Made by a program: the position numbers and the translations under genes
IMG/VR virus record: IMGVR_UViG_3300043219_000064
Location: 1-42,645 of that record
Strand: one strand, 5' to 3'
Origin: a virus
Length of the DNA stretch: 42,645 nucleotides
Part shown: positions 22,937 through 30,481 of the stretch, piece by piece
How the letters are laid out: every line of letters starts with the position of its first letter
Position numbering within the stretch: the first letter of the stretch is position 1
The notes under the pieces: generated by a model
Databases searched by the model: none
Seen by the model: the letters and a program-made list of their open reading frames with translations, nothing else
What the model was told of the DNA's origin: nothing

Positions 22937-24291
22937 GTTGGTAATTTTATTTTTTGATTAAATTGTTTATTTTTTATTTCAAACTTTGAATTAAGGCTAG
23001 TATTTAATTTAGTAAATAATTGATTTGCTTTTTCTGTTTTTGCTAAAAGAGAATCTAAAACTCTTTTCTGTCCATCGGAATAAACTAAATCGCATATTAC
23101 TGGTTCAGTCCTTCCAAATCTCCAAAACCTTCTTATAGCTTGATAATATTGTTCGTATGAAAATGAAGGAAAGAATACAGTGTGTCCACAATGTTGCCAG
23201 TTTAATCCAAATCCTGTCATCTTTGCTTTTGTAATTAATTTTTTAATATCACCTTTTGCAAATGATAGAAGTATTTCTTCTTTTTTATCAATATTCATAG
23301 ATCCAGTTATCTCGTATGAATCACTATCTAATTTTTTTAATAGTTCACTTTCTTTATTGAAGTTACACCAATAAACAGTAGTGTCATGTTTTGCGGCGAT
23401 TTCAATAGCATTTTCACATCTTGATTCTATTGTTTGTCTTTGCTCAACTTTTATCTCTGTTAATCTTCTGGCAATTTGATTAAATAATTGTATTTGCCCG
23501 TCAACAACCAAATTATTAGGATTTTTTACAGAATGATAATTTGTTATTAATTCAGGCAAAATATGTCTTTCGTCACTGAATCCTAAATCAGAAGGCATAC
23601 GCATTGATATTGACCAATTAGATACCCATTTAAAAAAGTCATCAGTAGCATGACCTTTTAAAATCCATTTTGTACCTATATTTTGTGGCTTAATAGTATC
23701 TTCATTATTTGTAAAAAATTTAGTTAACATATCAGTATAACCCAAATATCCAAGAGCTTCCGAACTTGTTCCCAACTCCACAAAATCATTAGGGCTAGGA
23801 GTAGCTGTAAATAGATATCGATACTTTACTTTCTTTAAAAAAGTAGTTATTTGTTGCTTTCTCGCACCGTCAAAGTTTTTAAGTATTGAACTTTCATCCA
23901 GTATAACACAATCAAAGTCATTAGGATTTAGATAGTGTAACCTTTCGTAGTTAATTAATATTATCTTTTTTGAATACTTACCGTCCTTTGTATGTTCAAC
24001 ATCTTCTATCCCGAACTTTTCAGACTCCCTTAAATGCTGATCGGCAACCGCCAAAGGAGTAATTATTAAAACAGGTTTGTTAGTGGCTCTAACGTAGTTG
24101 TGTGCAACTGTCAATTCGATTAACGTCTTACCCGTGCCAGTGTCTAGGAAGTTAGCATAACGCCCTTTTTTAATTGTCAGTTCGGTTACATACTTTTGAA
24201 AATCAAACATTCCATCGGGATAGAATGTCGGATTAATTCCGTAGTCGATTGATGAATGTTGTTTAGTTTTTAAAAATTCTTTATAATTCAT
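22927..24291 (-). CDS. SNF2-type superfamily 2 helicase
   Basis: A 454-residue helicase with motif I TGTGKT (51-56), motif II DESS (132-135), motif III TATP (162-165) and motif VI QAIRRFWRFGR near residue 390, all of SNF2/DEAD-box type. Such enzymes are typical of phages that rely on host polymerase and use their own helicase for recombination or replication. It is coupled to the methyltransferase gene, so the two may act together on the DNA. Confidence 0.88.
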   Translation of the reverse strand: MNYKEFLKTKQHSSIDYGINPTFYPDGMFDFQKYVTELTIKKGRYANFLDTGTGKTLIELTVAHNYVRATNKPVLIITPLAVADQHLRESEKFGIEDVEHTKDGKYSKKIILINYERLHYLNPNDFDCVILDESSILKNFDGARKQQITTFLKKVKYRYLFTATPSPNDFVELGTSSEALGYLGYTDMLTKFFTNNEDTIKPQNIGTKWILKGHATDDFFKWVSNWSISMRMPSDLGFSDERHILPELITNYHSVKNPNNLVVDGQIQLFNQIARRLTEIKVEQRQTIESRCENAIEIAAKHDTTVYWCNFNKESELLKKLDSDSYEITGSMNIDKKEEILLSFAKGDIKKLITKAKMTGFGLNWQHCGHTVFFPSFSYEQYYQAIRRFWRFGRTEPVICDLVYSDGQKRVLDSLLAKTEKANQLFTKLNTSLNSKFEIKNKQFNQKIKLPTWM

Positions 24292-24295
24292 AAGT

Positions 24296-24388
24296 TTATT
24301 TGTAGTCGGTACATTTTACTGATTTGTTTTTCTCGTACCAAAATTTAAAACTGCAATCTTTCTTTTTGCATTTATTACATTTATACAT
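24296..24388 (-). CDS. Thirty-residue Cys-rich peptide
   Basis: A short frame encoding MYKCNKCKKKDCSFKFWYEK and a tail with one more Cys. CxxC plus CxxxxxxxxxxxxC suggests a zinc knuckle. It starts downstream of an operator-like palindrome at 24422 and ends five bases from the helicase gene, so it looks like a genuine small gene. Confidence 0.5.
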   Translation of the reverse strand: MYKCNKCKKKDCSFKFWYEKNKSVKCTDYK

Positions 24389-24421
24389 ACTGCAATTACG
24401 TAATTCGTTTTTATTCTAACA

Positions 24422-24435
24422 ATGACTTATGTCAG
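24422..24435. promoter_or_regulatory. Operator-like palindrome
   Basis: TGACTTATGTCA forms a perfect 12-base palindrome related to the ATGACTTTTATCAT sites. On the minus strand it continues as GTCATTGTTAG, the same operator plus TTG arrangement as at 20480 and 28826. Confidence 0.5.
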
Positions 24436-24804
24436 CTTTTGAATTTCTTTGTTTAATTCTTTTAGTAATAGTTCCTTTTCAAATGGATGTAATTTAGATG
24501 TGGAATTAGCCTTTATCCTTAACAGTGTATGCCATTGTTCACTTCTCTCATTAATAATCCATTCAGTGAATATAGTAGGCGTTCCGTGTGCTGAAAACTT
24601 ACTATTTAAAATATGATGAGAAGCACAAAGACTTATCCCGTTGTCAGTGTCCCACCTAGTAGCTCGGTTTACTCTTGTGAATATGTGATGAGAATTTAAA
24701 GAGCTTCTACTTCCACAATACTCACAACAATTATTAGCTTTAAGTTTAACTAGTAAACTCCATGCCGTATCTAATTTCCCATCCAATCCTTTTAATTTTT
24801 TCAT
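24427..24804 (-). CDS. HNH endonuclease (NinG-like)
   Basis: A 125-residue protein with CCEYCGSRSSLNSHHIFTRV near residue 27 and WDTDNGISLCASHH after it: paired Cys residues bind structural zinc, and the HHI...N...H residues form the HNH site. Size and motif resemble NinG-type recombination nucleases and small phage HNH proteins. Position in the recombination block with helicase and annealing protein agrees with a repair role. Confidence 0.75.
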   Translation of the reverse strand: MKKLKGLDGKLDTAWSLLVKLKANNCCEYCGSRSSLNSHHIFTRVNRATRWDTDNGISLCASHHILNSKFSAHGTPTIFTEWIINERSEQWHTLLRIKANSTSKLHPFEKELLLKELNKEIQKLT

Positions 24805-25034
24805 AGTTGTGATTTTTCTACTTTACAAAAACGGCACTTCCATATATTTATAGCAGCCATGAGTTCAGCCGCTTTTATGATTCCTTTGGTATCTTTCCTT
24901 CTCCCTTGTAGCACTAATGTTATATAAGCCTTATGACAGCCGAATTGTTCTGAAAGTAATATCTGACCTCCCGATGGTAGGTTGTTGCATATGTCCCACC
25001 TGTCGATCCTTGGCTTATAGTAAGAGTGATTCAT
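24801..25034 (-). CDS. Small helix-turn-helix protein
   Basis: A 77-residue protein with GGQILLSEQFGCHKAYITLV then LQGRRKDTKGIIKAAELM, the spacing of a Cro/CI-like helix-turn-helix (QFGCHKAYITLVLQGRR), plus a C-terminal CRFC pair. It overlaps the HNH gene by four bases. It is the best candidate for the regulator that binds the repeated ATGAC/ATCAT operators, though nothing proves this. Confidence 0.6.
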   Translation of the reverse strand: MNHSYYKPRIDRWDICNNLPSGGQILLSEQFGCHKAYITLVLQGRRKDTKGIIKAAELMAAINIWKCRFCKVEKSQL

Positions 25035-25037
25035 TAA

Positions 25038-25229
25038 CTATTTAGGGCAATACCACCCAATCCATTCACCGCCTTGATATAAATCATCGGTGTAAGTATT
25101 TGTATTTACTGCGTGCTCGTTCGCTTCTTTTTTCTCATCGTAATTAAATACTTTAGTTCTACCTGATTTGATACTTTTTTCTAGGTTTTTACCTCTTGCG
25201 TTTCTGCGTGGTTTCTTTTCTTCTTTCAT
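25038..25229 (-). CDS. Small basic protein
   Basis: From the ATG at 25229 it has 63 residues: a basic N terminus (MKEEKKPRRNARGKNLEKS) and a C-terminal GGEWIGWYCPK. An earlier ATG at 25256 would overlap the upstream gene and is less likely. No family recognised. Confidence 0.5.
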   Translation of the reverse strand: MKEEKKPRRNARGKNLEKSIKSGRTKVFNYDEKKEANEHAVNTNTYTDDLYQGGEWIGWYCPK

Positions 25230-25230
25230 G

Positions 25231-25671
25231 TTATAGATATTGTTTATGTTTATCAATCTCGTTCTGTATGTGGTCTAGAAATGCTTGGTCGGTTGCTTCA
25301 GGTAACTTAATACCCAACTTAACATGAGCGAAGTCTTTAAACCGTTCTATTGCCGTAGTCATTTCCTTAGTGTCTAAGTCTGCACTGCTTCTCCACTCGA
25401 CCCTAGATTTTCCGTTCTTTGGATTCTTGCGATATGTTTTAAATATGGAAAGATTAACCCACTCCTTGAAAATGTCCTGCTTTGTGAACTCAAAAGTCTC
25501 TCCGTACTCAATAGCGAAATAGTTAATCAGAAGGTGCAAATAAGAATTTTGAGGGGTTGTTCGTTTGCCCCGTTTCTCTGTCTGTTCAATTCTCTTTTTC
25601 TTTGAAATAAACCACTTTAAACGATCCATTGCCTTTATACAGTCTATTTCATTCTCAAAGTTGTAAATCAT
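25231..25671 (-). CDS. NinB-like recombination accessory protein
   Basis: A 146-residue protein with RTTPQNSYLHLLINYFAIEY, then a central VEWRSSADLDTKEMTTAIER and a terminal EATDQAFLDHIQNEI. This order occurs in phage NinB/Orf-type proteins that help recombination mediators. It lies in the recombination block and overlaps the YopX gene by four bases. Confidence 0.65.
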   Translation of the reverse strand: MIYNFENEIDCIKAMDRLKWFISKKKRIEQTEKRGKRTTPQNSYLHLLINYFAIEYGETFEFTKQDIFKEWVNLSIFKTYRKNPKNGKSRVEWRSSADLDTKEMTTAIERFKDFAHVKLGIKLPEATDQAFLDHIQNEIDKHKQYL

Positions 25672-26015
25672 GGTAAAAGGTGTTTTTCATGAACATTGCC
25701 GATAACTTCCATTTCTTTCATCGCCCTAAGTGCCATGCCCTTTGCCCCAAAACAACCCATGTCAAACTCAACTATACAATATATTTTATCTATTTTCATA
25801 ACTTCGTTTTGGATTGCATCGCCTGAATAAATATCTTTCCCGTTCTTGTCTGTCAGTCCTGTAAACTGAACTATTGTGTCTGGATTAACTTCATAACTAT
25901 CAGGGCTATCCACATTTTCGTCATTAAATATGTGGGTAAAATCATAAGTAGGCATTCCGTAAATCCATTCCCTACTATATTTTTTAAGTCCGCGAAACTT
26001 TATCTCTCTACTCAT
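25668..26015 (-). CDS. YopX-family protein
   Basis: From the ATG at 26015 the product has 115 residues and starts MSREIKFRGLKKYSREWIYG, followed by a DTIVQFTGLTDKNGKDIYSG core and a C-terminal VIGNVHEKHLL, all hallmarks of YopX proteins. The family is frequent in phages of Firmicutes and Bacteroidetes; its role is unknown. The longer frame starting at 26075 would begin inside the operator at 26062. Confidence 0.85.
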   Translation of the reverse strand: MSREIKFRGLKKYSREWIYGMPTYDFTHIFNDENVDSPDSYEVNPDTIVQFTGLTDKNGKDIYSGDAIQNEVMKIDKIYCIVEFDMGCFGAKGMALRAMKEMEVIGNVHEKHLLP

Positions 26016-26061
26016 AGCTTTAATATTTCTGTAAAAGTACAACCCATGACCCATATTTTTC

Positions 26062-26075
26062 ATGATATAAGTCAT
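26062..26075. promoter_or_regulatory. Operator-like palindrome
   Basis: ATGATATAAGTCAT, related to the other sites. It stands upstream of the YopX gene; on the minus strand a TACTTTTA box follows about 32 bases downstream, before the ATG at 26015. Confidence 0.55.
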
Positions 26076-26091
26076 GGATTTGAATTAATTT

Positions 26092-26475
26092 CTAAAAAGG
26101 AAGTGGCTCGTCTCCTTCTTGCAATGGCGGCACGTCTTCAAATTCCTTCGGCAAGTCTCCGGTAGCTTCTAAGTGTTCATTCTGCTGAACTTCTCCGGCT
26201 GTTATTTTCCAAGCGTTCACATTATGAAACCACTTACCATTGTATTCTCTGCTTTCAAGATTGAAAGAAACATCCACCAATTGACCTTCACTAATTTTCA
26301 TTAATAAATCTATCTTATCGCCAAATAAAGTGAATGCAACCTTTTTAGGATATTGGTCTTCTGTCGTTTCAATAACGAAATCTTTCTTCTTCCATTCCTT
26401 TCCGGCTTTGCTTGTGCCGCTTTCTTCTTGGAGTATGTGTATTACTACTCCTTTAATTGTTAAACTTTCACTCAT
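26092..26475 (-). CDS. DUF3127 protein, OB-fold / single-strand binding like
   Basis: A 127-residue protein: LTIKGVVIHILQEESGTSKA, GKEWKKKDFVIETTEDQYPK and an OB-fold-like strand pattern, then an acidic tail ending in EGDEPLPF like SSB proteins. It matches DUF3127, a family largely restricted to Bacteroidetes. It follows the annealing-protein block and probably serves as the phage single-strand binding protein. Confidence 0.82.
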   Translation of the reverse strand: MSESLTIKGVVIHILQEESGTSKAGKEWKKKDFVIETTEDQYPKKVAFTLFGDKIDLLMKISEGQLVDVSFNLESREYNGKWFHNVNAWKITAGEVQQNEHLEATGDLPKEFEDVPPLQEGDEPLPF

Positions 26476-26943
26476 TTATTTTAATATTACGACTACTTGT
26501 GTAGTACTTGTTTTTATAGGTGCAAATAATTGAACGCCATTACCATCATAAAATTCTTTAGTAGTATCAATGGCTTTTAATAATGTTTCTCTTTTTTTGC
26601 GTTCTTCGGTAAGCTCTTTTAAGTCATTGGTTATTTGTTCAAGCTCCGAATCGTTGCAGTTTTTGAAATCATACTTAACCCCGACCTCTTTAACTTGAAA
26701 CTTAGCATTGCCTTTTTCGAATGATTTAGACCTGTATTTTTCAGCCTCTTCAAGTATCACATCTTTTATAAGGTGGTCAGCTTTTAATGCCTTAAACAGT
26801 TGTTCTAACGCGCTGACAGTTGCAGCAAATTGCAAAGGCTCTACCTCTCCATTCAATACACTTTCTTTAATTAAACGAGTGTAGTCTTTTACCTGTTCTT
26901 TAGTTTCAGGTAAGTTTTTAAAAATGTTAATTGCTGATTCCAT
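26476..26943 (-). CDS. Coiled-coil partner of the annealing protein, Gam-like by position
   Basis: A 155-residue helical protein with the charged coiled coil LTEERKKRETLLKAI and the segment KFQVKEVGVKYDF. Such a protein often accompanies Rad52-like annealing proteins in phages of this group. Its start is three bases from the Rad52-like stop and its stop adjoins the next gene's start. Role inferred from context. Confidence 0.55.
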   Translation of the reverse strand: MESAINIFKNLPETKEQVKDYTRLIKESVLNGEVEPLQFAATVSALEQLFKALKADHLIKDVILEEAEKYRSKSFEKGNAKFQVKEVGVKYDFKNCNDSELEQITNDLKELTEERKKRETLLKAIDTTKEFYDGNGVQLFAPIKTSTTQVVVILK

Positions 26944-26945
26944 AA

Positions 26946-27524
26946 TTATTCTATTACTCCGTTGTCTGTTAAAATCTTTTTTCTTTTACCCAACTCAGAT
27001 TTGAAATCTTCATTCAAATGAAGTTCTTTGTTAGCATGCCATAATTTATTAAGGTCTGCCTGCGTGTTCCCTTTTCTGATTACGCTCAATAGACTTGGAG
27101 ATAATGGCTGTGGCTTTTTAGGTGCAATACCATTGCCGCTAATATTGCCTTTAAACATATCTATACCAATCTCAAAGTAAGATGCTATTTTGCTCTGACA
27201 ATCAGTAACTGCTGACTTGAACCCGTCTGCAATTTCAGTATTTGTTCCTGATGTTTTATGCCCTCCGAATTGCTTTGGTGTTATCGCTTCAAAATCAATA
27301 CTTTTAAATTCACCCTGAACTAATACATAGTCGGCAGTACGTTCTATGATTTCAATATCAATAGTCCATCTACCAACCCCAAATACATCATTTAAACGCT
27401 CAGTAACATACATAGCTTTCAATGTAGTTAAGAACGTTTTTGTTGGGTGTTTCTTATACGCCTCTTTTGGAAAATCAGCCCTAAGAGCTATTCTCATTTC
27501 ACTTGTAATTTTGGTCTTTTCCAT
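26946..27524 (-). CDS. Rad52-like single-strand annealing protein
   Basis: A 192-residue protein. The FGVGRWTIDIEIIERTADYV strand followed by GGHKTSGTNTEIADGFKSAV and TDCQSKIASYFEIGIDMFKG is characteristic of phage Rad52/22 (Sak-type) annealing proteins. It would pair single strands during replication-linked recombination together with the OB-fold protein and helicase encoded beside it. Confidence 0.85.
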   Translation of the reverse strand: MEKTKITSEMRIALRADFPKEAYKKHPTKTFLTTLKAMYVTERLNDVFGVGRWTIDIEIIERTADYVLVQGEFKSIDFEAITPKQFGGHKTSGTNTEIADGFKSAVTDCQSKIASYFEIGIDMFKGNISGNGIAPKKPQPLSPSLLSVIRKGNTQADLNKLWHANKELHLNEDFKSELGKRKKILTDNGVIE

Positions 27525-27529
27525 TTCGT

Positions 27530-27667
27530 TTAAATTATATAATTATTATCCTCTTCATTAAAATCAAAGCTAAATACAACCCATTTAAGCCATAGTCTAG
27601 CAACTGTGAATAAAACAGTGCTAACTATGAACCAAAGGGAAATAAATAGTATTAGTATGTTAATCAT
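27530..27667 (-). CDS. Small membrane protein
   Basis: A 45-residue frame: hydrophobic helix from residue 2 to 22 (ILILFISLWFIVSTVLFTVA) then WLKWVV and an acidic tail FNEEDNNYII. It overlaps the upstream stop by eight bases and ends six bases before the Rad52-like start. No family recognised. Confidence 0.5.
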   Translation of the reverse strand: MINILILFISLWFIVSTVLFTVARLWLKWVVFSFDFNEEDNNYII

Positions 27668-27893
27668 AGGTTAGAGTTAAATCAATCCCGTTCTCGGTAA
27701 CTGTGTACCAACCATCTTCCTCACAGTTCGTAACGTTTAATTCCATCATAACTTTATAGTTCTCAAATGCGTGACAGTGCATTCTGATTTTTGATCCAAT
27801 ACAATGTGGGTGTGCGTAGATAGTTATAGCAGAAGATACAATATCATACTTCTCAATAAACTCCAATGCTGTTTTAAATAGTTTCTTTTCCAT
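27660..27893 (-). CDS. Hypothetical protein with His/Cys cluster
   Basis: From the ATG at 27893 it has 77 residues (MEKKLFKTALEFIEKYDIVS ...). A cluster of His and Cys (YAHPHCIGSKIRMHCHAF) could bind metal. A GTG at 27926 would extend it by 11 residues but overlaps the upstream gene. No family recognised. Confidence 0.55.
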   Translation of the reverse strand: MEKKLFKTALEFIEKYDIVSSAITIYAHPHCIGSKIRMHCHAFENYKVMMELNVTNCEEDGWYTVTENGIDLTLTYD

Positions 27894-27903
27894 AATCTTA
27901 GTT

Positions 27904-28056
27904 TTATAATGAATAAATTTCGTCACAATCTTTACAGTAGTAATACTCTTTGCCGTTGTTAGAATTGTAGTGAGAATGCACTTTTCTGTCTGATCCGCAT
28001 TCCGGGCAAACTTCTTCTGTGTTATCTTCTGATAAGTCTGAATATTCGTAAATCAT
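27904..28056 (-). CDS. Small zinc-ribbon protein
   Basis: A 50-residue protein with CPECGSDRK and CKDCDEIY, giving two CxxC pairs about 20 residues apart: a classical zinc ribbon. It begins 12 bases after the preceding stop. Similar ribbons occur in array units 4 and 17. Exact function unknown. Confidence 0.65.
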   Translation of the reverse strand: MIYEYSDLSEDNTEEVCPECGSDRKVHSHYNSNNGKEYYYCKDCDEIYSL

Positions 28057-28068
28057 AATAGTTTAATT

Positions 28069-28302
28069 TTACTCAACGCTTCTTATTCTGTTTAAAAACT
28101 TAGTTGCATGTTCTACGGATCTTCTAATAGAAAACTCGTGAGCATCCTTATTATTAAATGCCATATCGTCAATATCAGTAATCAGGTTTTCAACCAATGA
28201 AGTTAATTCTTCTAGATTTTTAAATCTGTCATTGTCTGTATTGGTTTCTCCTACTGGGTTGATTTTCCCAATCAGCTGTTTTACAATTTTGTGATAATCC
28301 AT
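28069..28302 (-). CDS. Hypothetical helical protein
   Basis: A 77-residue acidic helical protein (NLEELTSLVENLITDIDDMA; EHATKFLNRIRSV). An operator-like palindrome at 28348 lies 46 bases upstream of its start, so it probably begins a transcript. No family recognised. Confidence 0.55.
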   Translation of the reverse strand: MDYHKIVKQLIGKINPVGETNTDNDRFKNLEELTSLVENLITDIDDMAFNNKDAHEFSIRRSVEHATKFLNRIRSVE

Positions 28303-28347
28303 AATTTTTATTTTTATGCAATTTAGTTATTAAGGTTGTGTTTTTAT

Positions 28348-28361
28348 ATGATTAAAATCAT
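28348..28361. promoter_or_regulatory. Operator-like palindrome
   Basis: ATGATTAAAATCAT, a perfect palindrome of the repeated type, between two minus-strand genes. Confidence 0.55.
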
Positions 28362-28364
28362 GCT

Positions 28365-28583
28365 TTAATACCAACCATCATCATGATAACATTTTTCAAT
28401 AAACCCAAGATGTGGATTATTCTTGCTAAATTCCATTATTCTTTTATTAAACCTTTCAGATTGTATCTTCATCGTTTTTTCGATAGTTAATACTTTTTGA
28501 GACACTTCCTCCACTGATGGATTACAAGTGCCTTCGGACCTTAATACTCCATGTGCTAATCTACGCATTCCCTTTTTAGACAT
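28365..28583 (-). CDS. Hypothetical basic protein
   Basis: A 72-residue protein with a basic N terminus (MSKKGMRRLAHGVLRSEG) and a long helix (VLTIEKTMKIQSERFNKRIM). It overlaps the upstream gene by eight bases. No family recognised. Confidence 0.5.
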   Translation of the reverse strand: MSKKGMRRLAHGVLRSEGTCNPSVEEVSQKVLTIEKTMKIQSERFNKRIMEFSKNNPHLGFIEKCYHDDGWY

Positions 28584-28776
28584 TGGATGTATTTTTTAGT
28601 TCATGAAATATTTTAATTAACCTATCGTCTAAAAATAACAAGCAGGCTATATTATTTTTAACAATGGCGGTATCTAATCGTTCAATAAAAAAAGGGCAAT
28701 TAGATTTATCTCTAAAATCCTTAATAGTTTTTATTTGATTGCCTATTGACATTTGAATAAAAGAATCTACTTTCAT
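28576..28776 (-). CDS. Hypothetical protein
   Basis: From the ATG at 28776 the product has 66 residues (MKVDSFIQMSIGNQIKTIKD ...). An earlier in-frame ATG at 28839 is excluded because it falls inside the operator at 28826-28839 and upstream of the likely promoter (TTG, then TATATTTA). Helical, with a C-terminal DDRLIKIFHELKN. No family recognised. Confidence 0.55.
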   Translation of the reverse strand: MKVDSFIQMSIGNQIKTIKDFRDKSNCPFFIERLDTAIVKNNIACLLFLDDRLIKIFHELKNTSNV

Positions 28777-28825
28777 GTTGTTTTTAATTATACTGTAAAT
28801 ATATAGGTTAGTTAAAATACAAACA

Positions 28826-28839
28826 ATGACTTTAATCAT
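28826..28839. promoter_or_regulatory. Operator-like palindrome with promoter
   Basis: ATGACTTTAATCAT. On the minus strand it continues into CATTG, and TATATTTA follows after about 20 bases, giving a promoter of Bacteroidetes type with the operator against the -33 element. Confidence 0.6.
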
Positions 28840-28859
28840 GTTTAAGTATTTAGTTTAAT

Positions 28860-29144
28860 CTACTACCTAGAAATGTATCTTTTTAAGCTAAGGTTACACT
28901 AATCCTAATAATGATGTTACTCAGATTAGTATAACCCGCGAGAATCTACCTTTGAAATTGTAGTGCTTTCGTCGCTTCGACTAAATAGACTTACAACTAT
29001 TTAGCTTACGGCATTCGTTTTAGCCTTGTAAGAGCCGTATGGTTTCTCCTCGTCCATCTTATACTCGGATAGTGCTGTCCCAATCCCCGCAGTAGCACAC
29101 TTAGTCTGGTTGCTGCTAAATCATTTCATCCTCCTACCAAACGC
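28860..29144 (-). other. Structured non-coding stretch
   Basis: No frame longer than 20 codons is convincing here. Hairpins: GGTTACACTAATC (28892-28904) with GATTAGTATAACC (28924-28936), CTAAATAG (28981-28988) with CTATTTAG (28997-29004), and GTCG/CGAC at 28971-28981. A minus-strand frame at 29001-29057 would encode MDEEKPYGSYKAKTNAVS. It may be a longer RNA, a leader of the genes to its left, or an origin. Bases are less AT-rich than the neighbours. Confidence 0.4.
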
Positions 29145-29178
29145 AAAAAACCACCTCCGAAATGAATCGAAGATGGTT
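29145..29178 (-). terminator. Rho-independent terminator of the small RNA
   Basis: On the minus strand AACCATCTTCGA pairs with the segment complementary to 29149-29160 (12 pairs including G-U), then six T. Confidence 0.8.
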
Positions 29179-29257
29179 TATATATGATGTACCTAGACTT
29201 TCCTCTGAAAGTAAAGATTTAACTATTACAATACTGGCAATCTCAAGATACATCATA
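29145..29257 (-). ncRNA. Autonomous small RNA gene, about 110 nt
   Basis: A 12-bp closing stem (AGATACATCATA 29246-29257 with TATGATGTACCT 29183-29194, one G-U pair) encloses two hairpins, one of them ACTTTC-AGAG-GAAAGT. The closed part is about as long as a tRNA, but T-loop and D-arm sequences are missing. It is followed by a strong terminator hairpin and six U. Promoter elements stand directly upstream, so it is a gene of its own. Function unknown. Confidence 0.65.
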
Positions 29258-29260
29258 GGA

Positions 29261-29291
29261 CAAATGTAGTATTATTTATTTAGACGGGCAA
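29261..29291 (-). promoter_or_regulatory. Promoter of the small RNA
   Basis: TACATTTG (-7, complement of 29261-29268) lies 20 bases from TTG (complement of 29289-29291), matching TTG-N17..23-TAnnTTTG. The bases TTTGTCCTATGA after it recur exactly in front of the tRNA at 38.58 kb. Confidence 0.75.
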
Positions 29292-29292
29292 A

Positions 29293-29586
29293 TTAAAGTT
29301 CCTTACATGCCGTAATAATTATAGGATCTTGGTATGTGCCTATCGATACGCATGATACGAAATAACCGTCTTTGTTTATTTTATCACCACTTTCCAATAA
29401 CTCGTGAAACATCGCGTTTATGACATCGTATTCACGCTTAGAACTACAATGTATCTCTATGTCAAAGAGATCATACTTCGACTTATCGTTATTGACCATC
29501 TTCATAATTCTAACGACAATAAACCACGTAATAAATGCAGCAGCAGCCCACGAGTAAATCGTATAAAATATTTCCATTAGTGTCAT
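29293..29586 (-). CDS. Membrane-anchored protein
   Basis: A 97-residue protein with an N-terminal membrane helix (WAAAAFITWFIVVRIMKMV) and a soluble alpha-beta part (FDIEIHCSSKREYDVINAMF; IGTYQDPIIITACKEL). A second ATG three codons inside is equally possible. No family recognised. Confidence 0.5.
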   Translation of the reverse strand: MTLMEIFYTIYSWAAAAFITWFIVVRIMKMVNNDKSKYDLFDIEIHCSSKREYDVINAMFHELLESGDKINKDGYFVSCVSIGTYQDPIIITACKEL

Positions 29587-29642
29587 AATAATGTATTTAT
29601 TTAAGTTTTAAAAAGTAACGAAATCTTATTGAGGTGTGCAAG

Positions 29643-29909
29643 TTAATCTAGGATATTGTCTACCCATTCTTTGTTTAACTTAAACCACCAAGGCAATAGT
29701 AAATATAATAAATATCCAATAACTATAATTAATAACCCCCATAAGAAAAAATAAAAACTATACCAATTAAAATCAAGGCACATACGAATATGAGCTTCGC
29801 TAAACAGCATAGAAATATAATATCCACCCCTAGAAATTAATAAATATATTGCTACTGTTCCGGCAATTTCTAAAACTTTAAACAAAACGAATAATAATAA
29901 TTTTTTCAT
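29643..29909 (-). CDS. Two-helix membrane protein
   Basis: An 88-residue protein with hydrophobic segments near residues 4-25 and 50-72 (YFFLWGLLIIVIGYLLYLLL) and a charged C terminus NKEWVDNILD. Unknown function. Confidence 0.5.
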   Translation of the reverse strand: MKKLLLFVLFKVLEIAGTVAIYLLISRGGYYISMLFSEAHIRMCLDFNWYSFYFFLWGLLIIVIGYLLYLLLPWWFKLNKEWVDNILD

Positions 29910-29914
29910 AATAT

Positions 29915-30115
29915 TTAATTTGAATAATGTAATTTATATAATCGAATACCACCCTCAACCTTCTCAGTGGTTACTTTCTTGCCTTCCTCCCATTCCTTGC
30001 GCTTGGCTGAACTTACTAAAGCTATTTTCTTATTAGCTGATACTTCAGAGCCTCGCGCCCAGTTGTCAACTGCTAGATTAATTGATTTTATTGTGTCTTT
30101 TCTTTTTCGTGGCAT
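29915..30115 (-). CDS. Small basic protein
   Basis: A 66-residue protein starting MPRKRKDTIKSINLAVDNWA, with many Lys and Arg. It starts two bases before the next upstream stop. It may bind nucleic acid; no family recognised. Confidence 0.5.
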   Translation of the reverse strand: MPRKRKDTIKSINLAVDNWARGSEVSANKKIALVSSAKRKEWEEGKKVTTEKVEGGIRLYKLHYSN

Positions 30116-30116
30116 T

Positions 30117-30479
30117 TTATAAAGTATTTTTATTGATTGCTAAACCGGATTTGATAAATTTATTAAAGTCAATGTGGTTTTTACACATTACACTGTATGT
30201 CTCTAGACTTATTTCTTCCAGTTCAATACGGTCACTTTCTAAATCCCATATTTCATTGATAACTTTCATACTACAATTAAGTAGTTTCATCGCTTCACCT
30301 GCTGTAACTTTTCCGCAATATTCGGACAGTGGGTGCAGGATAAGCCTATGGTCGCCTTTTAGCCAATCGTATAAATTATCCACAGATAAAGTGTAGGTAG
30401 TAGTTTTGCGTAAAAATGTACTATTTGCTTTCAATTTATACGGCAAATAAGCCGCCAAGTGTTCTAATTTTAATTTCAT
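30117..30479 (-). CDS. Conserved hypothetical phage protein
   Basis: A 120-residue protein starting LKLEHLAAYLPYKLKA, followed by a beta-rich middle and a helical end (MCKNHIDFNKFIKSGLAI). I recognise the LKLEHLAPYLPYGLK pattern as common in Bacteroidetes phages and prophages, but not its function. Confidence 0.6.
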   Translation of the reverse strand: MKLKLEHLAAYLPYKLKANSTFLRKTTTYTLSVDNLYDWLKGDHRLILHPLSEYCGKVTAGEAMKLLNCSMKVINEIWDLESDRIELEEISLETYSVMCKNHIDFNKFIKSGLAINKNTL

Positions 30480-30481
30480 GA

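Noticed and set aside
28777-28839. N-terminal extension of the gene at 28576
   Set aside because: The ATG at 28839 is part of the operator palindrome and lies upstream of the probable promoter.
29001-29057. Short MDEEKPYGSYKAKTNAVS frame as a tmRNA tag
   Set aside because: It does not end in Leu-Ala-Ala or similar, and no tmRNA 5' or 3' end is recognisable nearby.
28870-29257. Possible phage RNase P RNA (GAGGAAAGTC like CR-I, a possible P4 pairing, and 9-base complementary ends 378 bases apart)
   Set aside because: GAGGAAAGTC is explained by the hairpin ACTTTC-AGAG-GAAAGT of the small RNA. A strong terminator lies between the ends, and the other conserved RNase P regions are missing.
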